A stretch of DNA of 5,203 bases from the NCBI GenBank assembly GCA_021799405.1, contig JAJZAL010000320.1, forward strand, positions 1-5,203, read 5' to 3'. The translations under genes were made by a program, and so were the position numbers. Positions 1 to 5,203 of this stretch are shown here, piece after piece (position 1 is the stretch's first letter; every line of letters starts with the position of its first letter). This stretch comes from Acidobacteriota bacterium (lineage in GTDB: Bacteria > Acidobacteriota > Terriglobia > Terriglobales > Acidobacteriaceae). Under the pieces are notes generated by a model. It was not told the DNA's origin. It ran no database searches and saw only the letters and a program-made list of their open reading frames with translations.

Positions 1-2
1 GT

Positions 3-173
3 AGCGCACCCAGGGTGTCACAGGCTCTTGACGCATCCCGTAAGCTGTTAACAGAACTGAAGAAAAGCACAATCGGAGTCCGCGCCCCCACGCGCAAGGC
101 AAATTCGTGGTCTCTGCTTGCCGGTTCTGCGGAACCAGCCCAATACAAACCTGATCCACCGACGCGGGACTGA
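3..173 (+). CDS. C-terminal end of an unidentified upstream protein (partial)
   Basis: The third forward frame is open from the left edge to a TGA at 171-173, giving 56 residues with no visible start, so this would be the tail of a gene beginning outside the window. The tail starts with a helix-like, charged stretch (SQALDASRKLLTELKKS) and ends in a proline-rich, polar segment (EPAQYKPDPPTRD). No domain is recognisable. The other two forward frames stop early (TAA at 49-51; TAG at 2-4 and TGA near position 38). By position it might belong to the same efflux cluster, for example an outer-membrane channel whose C-terminus is often a helix followed by a disordered tail, but that is only a guess. 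The promoter at 452-480 suggests it is not in the same transcript as the pump genes. The short length means the open frame could be chance. Confidence 0.4.
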   Translation, partial: SAPRVSQALDASRKLLTELKKSTIGVRAPTRKANSWSLLAGSAEPAQYKPDPPTRD

Positions 174-450
174 GGGCCGAAATTTCCTGTCCGGGTCAAG
201 CGACCAAGTGAGGCATTCTGCGTCTAACAGCTAAATGCTCTAAGCGGAATACGGAATCAGATCAAGGCGTGCAGTGCGCGCTCAAGTTGCCAGCGAACGG
301 GGGCGAGAAAGGTACAGATATGGGCAGAAACGTTGTTGATGGCCTGCTGCCCAGTGGCGATGCTGAGCCTTCTTTTATCAATCTTTTAACCGTCAATCGA
401 CTAGAAATCATGAACCATCGATCTGTGGTATCGCCGGTTTGCCAGCGCGA
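174..450. other. Intergenic stretch without a supported gene
   Basis: Between the upstream stop codon and the promoter I find no convincing coding region on either strand. A 75-codon plus-strand frame (269-496) runs through the promoter and dyad, and a minus-strand frame (262-456) lies opposite it. Both have unremarkable composition and no ribosome binding site. No clear rho-independent terminator follows the upstream frame: the only nearby pairing (GGAC..AGG with CCTGTCC, around 167-193) is short, bulged and lacks a T-tract. Confidence 0.5.
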
Positions 451-467
451 ATTCACCTATGGTGAAT
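451..467. promoter_or_regulatory. Operator-like inverted repeat over the -35 element
   Basis: ATTCACC-TAT-GGTGAAT is a perfect 7-bp inverted repeat with a 3-bp centre. It contains the whole proposed -35 hexamer (452-457) and continues into the -35/-10 spacer. A dimeric repressor bound here would block RNA polymerase. Size and symmetry fit a TetR-type or similar helix-turn-helix repressor, the regulator class most often found controlling RND pumps. The regulator itself is not in the window, so the family is inference. The match between dyad and promoter geometry is what raises it above chance. Confidence 0.6.
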
Positions 468-480
468 GGGCCGCTATAAT
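452..480 (+). promoter_or_regulatory. Sigma-70-like promoter of the efflux cluster
   Basis: A consensus -10 box TATAAT sits at 475-480, with TTCACC at 452-457 as -35 (four of six matches to TTGACA) and an ideal 17-bp spacer. Transcription would begin near 487, about 33 nt before the ATG at 520. No other promoter of similar quality is visible between here and the adaptor gene, so it probably drives the small protein, the adaptor and the permease together. The overlapping inverted repeat suggests it is repressed until an inducer appears. Confidence 0.6.
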
Positions 481-519
481 TGAGATGACACCGTAATAAA
501 CCGTTTTCACGTATACTTT

Positions 520-951
520 ATGGGATACCCCGAGAAAAGCAGACGCTCCGTGAGGCGCCTTTGCCGATGCTTCCCTCTACTATTGTGGGTGGCACTGGCC
601 ATCTCGGTCTTTGCCTGGGGACTCCAATACAAGCTTTCGCTGTACTCCCCTGCGATTGCGGTTTCATGCCGTGTTCCGATCGTTAAGCTGCTTTCGGATG
701 ATCAGGTGGGCGCCGAATCTGGCGAGCATTCCGCCAGCCCTTCCGGACACGGCATATTGCCGGTGCAACTCGCGTTTCACCACCTGGCAATATCCTCCGA
801 TATTGCCGATCACCAACTTGCCGTGGCTCGAAGGCTCGAACGCCACGAACCTGGTATCACCCCTCCGATATCCCCGTTTCTTCTGGGACTCGCGTCGTCG
901 TTTCTACGACCCCCTCCGCATGTCTTCCCAATGGATGCGCTCAAGTACTGA
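520..951 (+). CDS. Small membrane-anchored protein of unknown function
   Basis: This frame encodes 143 residues. An Arg/Lys-rich start (residues 6-16) precedes one strong hydrophobic segment at about 18-35 (FPLLLWVALAISVFAWGL), followed by QYKLSLYSP. This is an inner-membrane anchor or uncleaved signal with the remainder probably periplasmic. The middle (about 66-115) is polar and fairly His-rich. A weaker hydrophobic stretch (116-129) leads into the motif FLRPPPH (128-134) close to the C-terminus. From memory, unverified, similar short proteins with WGLQYKLSLY near the N-terminus and RPPP near the end occur in Acidobacteriota, which supports a real gene. No function is known to me. It lies 39 bp after a good promoter and 106 bp before the adaptor, so an accessory role to the pump is possible. 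The start is uncertain: no clear Shine-Dalgarno precedes the ATG, and GTG at 550 (codon 11), with a weak purine run GAGAAAAG upstream, would keep the membrane segment intact. Confidence 0.62.
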   Translation: MGYPEKSRRSVRRLCRCFPLLLWVALAISVFAWGLQYKLSLYSPAIAVSCRVPIVKLLSDDQVGAESGEHSASPSGHGILPVQLAFHHLAISSDIADHQLAVARRLERHEPGITPPISPFLLGLASSFLRPPPHVFPMDALKY

Positions 952-1043
952 ATAAGGCCCGGCTGCATACCACCAGCCAGTGGTCGAACTCTATGCCCAC
1001 CCTGCCCAGGCCTTCCCAGGCCGATGCACGGTATTTCCGGAAT

Positions 1044-1048
1044 AGGTG
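1044..1048 (+). promoter_or_regulatory. Ribosome binding site deciding the adaptor start
   Basis: AGGTG lies nine bases before the ATG at 1058. It overlaps the alternative in-frame GTG at 1046, which has no purine-rich site at a suitable distance. This favours ATG 1058 and the N-terminus MIKKRTIW rather than a version four residues longer. Confidence 0.6.
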
Positions 1049-1057
1049 CGTCACATA

Positions 1058-2332
1058 ATGATCAAGAAACGTACGATTTGGATAGCTGTCGGCGCAGCGA
1101 TTGCTATTGCTCTGCTTGTAGTTCTTCGTCCTCACCGTGAGCAAAAGGTAGAGGCAGCACAAGGTCCACCCGCGGCCGAGGTGGCACAGGTACAGAGCGG
1201 CTCCATTTCCCAGGTACTGACCATGGCCGGGCAATTTCAGCCCTATCAGGTCGTGCAAATCCATCCCAAGGTCTCTGGCTTCATTCGCCACATTTACGTC
1301 GATATCGGCGATATCGTCACCAGAGGCGAAACCCTGGCAGTGCTGGAAGTGCCGGAGTTGCAGGCGCAATTGCAGGGCACGGCTTTTGCGGTGAAACAAA
1401 CCAGGGATGACGTCGTGCGCGCGCAAAATGAAGTTCAGCGCGCAATCTCCAGACACGCCGCACTGCACGATGAGTATGTGCGCCTTGCGCGAGCGTCCAA
1501 AGAACAACCGGGGTTGATTGCCGAACAGGAACTCGACGACGCGCAGGCGAAAGATCTCTCATCCGGCGCGCAGATCGATGCAGCCAAGTCTGCGCTGGCA
1601 GCCGCAGAGCAACGGGCTGAAGTCGCCAAATCCAATTATCTGCGGGTACGCGCTCTTCATCAGTACACCGACGTGATTTCACCCTTCAACGGCGTTGTCA
1701 CCTGGCGTTATGCGGACACGGGTGCGCTGATTCAGGCGGGCACGACTTCGAACACGCAAGCTTTGCCAATCGTCACAGTTTCTCAATCTGATTTACTTCG
1801 TCTGCGTGTTCCGGTTCCGGAAATGGACGTCCGCTACGTGCATATCGGCGAGCCGATGCAGGTCACGGTCAGCGCAGTCGGCCGGTCCTTTGTCGGCAAG
1901 GTCGTGCGATTCACTCGCAACGTGAGTCTGCAGACACGGACCATGGAGACTGAAATTGACGTGTGGAATCGGCATCTCACGCTCGATCCGGGCATGTATG
2001 CCAACACCGAACTGCAACTGGCGCAGGCAAACAACGTTCCTACCATCCCGGTGGGCGCTATCATGCTGCGCAACGGAAAATTCGAAGTCGAGGTACTCGA
2101 CAGCACCAATCATGTCCACATTCGCCCTGTGCAGATCGGTCTGCAAGGATCCCTGCTGGCACAGATCAAGCACGGTCTTAAACCTGGCGATCGCGTCATC
2201 ATTGCCGCTCAAAGCAAGTACCAGCCAGGGGAACTGGTTACACCCGTCCTGAAGAAGGAACCAACCAGCGAGGTCTATCGCGAAAGCAACGGCATGGTCG
2301 ATATGGCCGCTCAGCAGGGAGGCCAGAGCTAA
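1058..2332 (+). CDS. RND efflux periplasmic adaptor (membrane fusion protein, HlyD/AcrA type)
   Basis: The 424-residue product should link an inner-membrane RND permease to an outer-membrane channel. A basic MIKKR start and hydrophobic segment (about 7-23) anchor or export it, and no lipobox cysteine is present. The biotinyl-lipoyl-like domain is split as usual: first half about 66-98 (KVSGFIRHIYVDIGDIVTRG, ending in LAVLEVPEL), second half about 205-226 (ISPFNGVVTWRYADTGALI). Between them is an alpha-helical hairpin (about 100-203), rich in Ala, Gln, Glu and Arg, with its tip near PGLIAEQELDDA (151-162). A beta-barrel domain (about 236-325, including LRLRVPVPE and LDPGMYANTEL) and a membrane-proximal domain (about 330-405, PVGAIMLRNGKFEVEV, then LKPGDRVI) follow. 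Length and domain order are normal for the family. The stop overlaps the permease ATG by one base. At the hairpin tip, Ala155 seems to replace the Ser of the AcrA RLS docking motif. Substrate cannot be deduced. Confidence 0.95.
   Translation: MIKKRTIWIAVGAAIAIALLVVLRPHREQKVEAAQGPPAAEVAQVQSGSISQVLTMAGQFQPYQVVQIHPKVSGFIRHIYVDIGDIVTRGETLAVLEVPELQAQLQGTAFAVKQTRDDVVRAQNEVQRAISRHAALHDEYVRLARASKEQPGLIAEQELDDAQAKDLSSGAQIDAAKSALAAAEQRAEVAKSNYLRVRALHQYTDVISPFNGVVTWRYADTGALIQAGTTSNTQALPIVTVSQSDLLRLRVPVPEMDVRYVHIGEPMQVTVSAVGRSFVGKVVRFTRNVSLQTRTMETEIDVWNRHLTLDPGMYANTELQLAQANNVPTIPVGAIMLRNGKFEVEVLDSTNHVHIRPVQIGLQGSLLAQIKHGLKPGDRVIIAAQSKYQPGELVTPVLKKEPTSEVYRESNGMVDMAAQQGGQS
2316..2322 (+). promoter_or_regulatory. 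Ribosome binding site of the permease, inside the adaptor gene
   Basis: AGGGAGG, a strong Shine-Dalgarno match, lies within the last codons of the adaptor gene and nine bases before the ATG at 2332. With the TAATG overlap of stop and start, it suggests translational coupling, which helps keep adaptor and permease in proportion. Confidence 0.75.
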
Positions 2333-5203
2333 TGCCGAAGTTTGCTCTGAAATACCCCTTCTTCATCTTGATGGTCTGTTTCGTGAGCATCCTGGTGGGG
2401 GTGGACAGTATCATCAGCATGCCCGTCGACCTCTTCCCCCACATCGACATTCCGGTCGTTGTTGTGGCTACCTTCTATTCCGGTATGCCGCCGCAACAGA
2501 TCGAAGGCGATATCACCGATACCTTTGAACGATTTTTCACGTACGCCCCCAACATCTCCCTTATCAGATCTCGATCCATGTTCGGCGTTAGTCTGATCAA
2601 GGTATACTTCCGCCCCGGAACCGATCCGAATGCGGCGCTGAGTAGTATTTCGAATCTGGCGATGGCGGACTTGCGACGATTACCACCAGGGACGCTGCCA
2701 CCCGTGGTGCTCGGCATGACTGCAGCCGACCAGCCAGTTTGCCTTGTGACTCTGAGTGGTAAAGGCCTGAATGAAACTCAATTGAAGGATTTGGGGCAGT
2801 TCACCGTTCGCGATCAGCTCGCCAGCGTCCAGGGGTCATCCATCCCAGACCCATACGGCGGCAGATACCGGCAGATCAACGTCTATATCAATCCCAAAAA
2901 ACTGGAAGCGACCAATCTTTCGGTCATGGACGTCGTCCATGCGGTCAACGATTCGAACCTCATCCTGCCCGCGGGCGACGTTCAGATCGGCAACAAAGAC
3001 TACAACATTTATTCCAACGCGCAGTTCCCCACGCCCAGGGAAATCAACTCGCTGCCGCTGAAGTCGGTGGGAAATTCGTCCATTCTTGTCGGAGATATTG
3101 GTCACGCCAAAGATTCGGGCATGATCCAGACCAATATCGTGCGAATTGACGGACAGCGTTCGGTCTACATCCCCATCTTCAAACAAGGTGGCGGCGGCAA
3201 CACGATCACGATCGTGGACGGCATTAAGAAGGTCGTGAAGCACATGATGGATGTGCCGCAAAACCTGGATGCAAGAGTCGTCTTCGACCAGTCTCAGTTC
3301 GTGAGAATGGCCATCAAGCAGTTGCTTCGCGAAGGCGGCATCGGTCTGTTCCTTACTGGATTGATGATTCTGCTCTTCCTGGGCAATGTAAGAGCCACGA
3401 TCGCTGTTCTGCTGTCGGTGCCTCTGTCGGTGGTCTTGTGTTTGATGATCGCACACCTCTTAGGCGACTCCATCAACACCATGATCCTTGGCGGATTGGC
3501 GCTCGCCCTCTCCCGTCTCATCGACAACGGCGTCGTTGTGCTCGAGAACATCTTCCGCTACATGGAACGAGGTGAAACCCCGCGCGTTGCGGCCGAGGCC
3601 GGCGGGACGGAAGTGTCCCTGGCCGTGCTGGCTGCTACCGTGACCACCTCGATCGTATTCTTTCCTGTGGCAACGTTGAGCGGCGTGAGCAAGTACATCT
3701 TCACTCCGCTGGCATTGGGCGTCGTCATCTCGATGTTCGCCTCCTATGTGTTTGCTATGACGGTGGTGCCGCTCTTCTGCGCCACTTTCATCAAAATCGA
3801 CCATCACGCGCATTCCACCGTTGAGGTGCAGGGCCCGGCAAGGAAAGTCTCGTTCTTCCAAAGAATCGTGAACGGATTCAACTACTACTTCGAGCGTTTG
3901 CTGGAATGGTACGAAGTCTGGGCGCGTCGCACCTTGAAGAGACCGGGGCTTACGACAATCGTGATCATGCTCGGCGTGATTGTGATAACGGCAGCAGTCT
4001 TTCCGTTCTTGGGTCAAGCGTACTTCCCGCGCACGGATGCCGGTCAGTTTGTCATCCGCGTGGAAATGCCGAATGGCACGCGCATTGGCGTCAGTAATAA
4101 TTACATCGCGCAACTGGAGCAGAATATCCGGGATGTGATACCTAAAAAAGACATCCGCATCATCGTCTCGAATATCGGTGTTTCCGGCGGTCCGTCGACG
4201 ATCTACTCTCCAAACTCTGCTATGGATACGGCGTTCGTCGAGGTCAGCCTTACTTCGGCGAGAAAGCACAGCAGCTTTGTGTACATGGCTCGCGTGCGCA
4301 GGCGGCTTGCGGAGAAGATGCCGGAACTTACAACATTCTTCTACAGTGGCGGCCTCGTGGAGAGCGTTATCAATCAAGGTTTGCCGGCTCCGATGGATGT
4401 GCAGGTGATTTCAAACAACATGAAAGGGGCATACGCTCTGGCTCAGAAGCTTGCAGCGAAGATTCGCACCCTTCCCAACGTCGCCGACGTATACATTCCG
4501 CAGAACTTTGACTATCCGGGGCTCCAACTCAATATCGACCGTGAGCGAGCCAGTTTGATTGGATTGAATACCAAGCAGGTCATGGACAACGTGATTTCCG
4601 CGTTGACCTCGGACTCACAGATCGCTCCCAGTTACTGGATTGATCCCAAGACCGGCAATAACTATATGCTGGCCGTTCAGTATCCGATGAAACTTATCAC
4701 GCACATGAACATGCAGGATCTGATGACTATCCCGCTCCGGTCAAAAACGAGTAAGCTCTACACTCCTCTTGACTCAGTGGCGACGATTCACCGAATCAAT
4801 ACACCGACCGAAGTGGATCACTACCAGTTGGAGCGCGTCATCGACATCTATGTCTCAACCAAAACAGAAGCGATCGGCAAAACGGGAGCGCAGATTCAAA
4901 AGCTCCTCAACGGCATGCACACCGGGCGAAATACCCGCCTGGATATCCGCGGAGCGATCGTAAGCATGAAGAAGGCATTCAAAACCTTCGGAATAGGTCT
5001 GGTCCTCGCCGTGGTTCTGGTGTATCTGGTGCTGATGGCGCAGTTTGCCTCGTTCGTGGATCCGTTCATCATTCTGATGGCGATTCCGCCGGGCCTGGCA
5101 GGCGTCGTGCTCACACTGGTGCTAACGGGAAGCACGCTGAACCTGATGTCGCTCATGGGAACCATCATGATGACTGGCATCGTGGTCTCCAACAGCATCC
5201 TCA
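2332..5203 (+). CDS. RND efflux permease, inner-membrane pump subunit (C-terminus beyond window)
   Basis: The frame is open from ATG 2332 to the right edge, giving 957 residues. The family usually has about 1,030-1,080, so roughly the last 80-120 residues (rest of TM10 to TM12) are missing. The protein is a trimeric proton-driven exporter of the AcrB superfamily. TM1 is at about 8-28, then a first large periplasmic porter region (about 30-330) with FPHIDIPVV and PYGGRYRQI. TM2-TM6 lie at about 333-350, 357-375, 382-404, 425-448 and 455-478. A cytoplasmic linker, TM7 (about 541-560) and a second porter region (about 562-880) with QAYFPRTDAGQF and PNVADVYIPQ follow. TM8 is about 886-903, TM9 912-932, and TM10 starts near 939. 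The TM4 motif is SRLIDNGVVVLENI: Asp398 is kept, Asn399 sits where AcrB has its second aspartate, and Arg395 is one turn earlier. In TM10 (GIVVSNSIL) Ser953 falls at the position of AcrB Lys940. This places it outside the classical AcrB/MexB group, in a subfamily I associate with Acidobacteriota. Substrate is unknown. Confidence 0.95.
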   Translation, partial: MPKFALKYPFFILMVCFVSILVGVDSIISMPVDLFPHIDIPVVVVATFYSGMPPQQIEGDITDTFERFFTYAPNISLIRSRSMFGVSLIKVYFRPGTDPNAALSSISNLAMADLRRLPPGTLPPVVLGMTAADQPVCLVTLSGKGLNETQLKDLGQFTVRDQLASVQGSSIPDPYGGRYRQINVYINPKKLEATNLSVMDVVHAVNDSNLILPAGDVQIGNKDYNIYSNAQFPTPREINSLPLKSVGNSSILVGDIGHAKDSGMIQTNIVRIDGQRSVYIPIFKQGGGGNTITIVDGIKKVVKHMMDVPQNLDARVVFDQSQFVRMAIKQLLREGGIGLFLTGLMILLFLGNVRATIAVLLSVPLSVVLCLMIAHLLGDSINTMILGGLALALSRLIDNGVVVLENIFRYMERGETPRVAAEAGGTEVSLAVLAATVTTSIVFFPVATLSGVSKYIFTPLALGVVISMFASYVFAMTVVPLFCATFIKIDHHAHSTVEVQGPARKVSFFQRIVNGFNYYFERLLEWYEVWARRTLKRPGLTTIVIMLGVIVITAAVFPFLGQAYFPRTDAGQFVIRVEMPNGTRIGVSNNYIAQLEQNIRDVIPKKDIRIIVSNIGVSGGPSTIYSPNSAMDTAFVEVSLTSARKHSSFVYMARVRRRLAEKMPELTTFFYSGGLVESVINQGLPAPMDVQVISNNMKGAYALAQKLAAKIRTLPNVADVYIPQNFDYPGLQLNIDRERASLIGLNTKQVMDNVISALTSDSQIAPSYWIDPKTGNNYMLAVQYPMKLITHMNMQDLMTIPLRSKTSKLYTPLDSVATIHRINTPTEVDHYQLERVIDIYVSTKTEAIGKTGAQIQKLLNGMHTGRNTRLDIRGAIVSMKKAFKTFGIGLVLAVVLVYLVLMAQFASFVDPFIILMAIPPGLAGVVLTLVLTGSTLNLMSLMGTIMMTGIVVSNSIL

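Noticed and set aside
269..496. 75-codon plus-strand frame in the upstream region
   Set aside because: It runs through the -35, dyad and -10 elements, has no good ribosome binding site and shows no recognisable features.
512..517. TATACT as a second -10 box just before the small protein gene
   Set aside because: No -35 element at proper spacing is visible, and transcription would start inside the coding sequence if ATG 520 is used.
611..955. Second plus-strand frame overlapping the small protein gene, considered as a frameshifted part of it
   Set aside because: The 520-951 frame carries both the membrane segment and the RPPP motif without interruption, so no frameshift is needed. The overlapping product is rich in Arg, Ser and Pro without structure.
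969..984. Short hairpin ACCAC-6 nt-GTGGT between the small gene and the adaptor, plus two CCCAGGCC copies at 1005-1012 and 1015-1022
   Set aside because: The stem is only 5 bp with no T-tract, so it is not a terminator, and the two 8-bp copies are too short and few to be a meaningful repeat.
1035..1042. Palindrome TTCCGGAA just before the adaptor ribosome binding site
   Set aside because: An 8-bp palindrome is expected by chance in a few kilobases, and there is no promoter at this place for it to control.
1046..1057. GTG at 1046 as the adaptor start
   Set aside because: The AGGTG ribosome binding site overlaps this codon and is correctly spaced for ATG 1058 instead.
941..1507. Minus-strand open frame of 188 codons over the adaptor N-terminus
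   Set aside because: It lies opposite clear adaptor coding sequence, has no ribosome binding site or recognisable domain, and is best explained as a shadow.
3460..4377. Long minus-strand open frame (305 codons) opposite the permease gene, with another of 206 codons at 2836-3456
   Set aside because: The plus strand here is an unmistakable permease with conserved motifs. The antisense products are rich in His, Asp and Arg with no domain, as expected for the reverse complement of a membrane-protein gene.

Overview
The window holds most of a tripartite RND efflux locus, all on the plus strand. The style of the proteins suggests an Acidobacteriota bacterium of moderate GC content. That placement rests on my memory of family resemblance: the permease TM4 motif S-R-L-I-D-N and a small accessory protein with a WGLQYKLSLY motif. 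No database search was possible. The envelope-spanning pump architecture does imply a Gram-negative, two-membrane cell.

Layout. Positions 3-173 are an open frame that probably is the last 56 codons of an unidentified upstream gene. Positions 174-450 carry no convincing gene. At 451-480 lies a sigma-70-like promoter (TTCACC, 17 bp, TATAAT), and its -35 hexamer is embedded in a perfect 7-3-7 inverted repeat, ATTCACC-TAT-GGTGAAT. This is a good candidate repressor operator. It is followed by a small, probably membrane-anchored protein of unknown function (520-951), a 106-bp gap, the periplasmic adaptor (membrane fusion protein; 1058-2332) and the inner-membrane RND permease (2332 to beyond the right edge). 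The adaptor stop and permease start overlap as TAATG.

Working together. The permease should export a substrate using the proton gradient. The adaptor should connect it across the periplasm to a TolC-like outer-membrane channel that is not in the window. The substrate cannot be read from the sequence. The whole set could be one transcript driven from the dyad-covered promoter, which would make it a repressor-controlled, inducible pump.

The most interesting observations are the altered charge network of the permease (one of two TM4 aspartates replaced by Asn, an Arg introduced one turn earlier, Ser at the TM10 lysine position), the operator-like dyad, and the uncharacterised small protein ahead of the pump genes. 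I see no evidence of a wholly new system, mobile element, CRISPR array or RNA gene.
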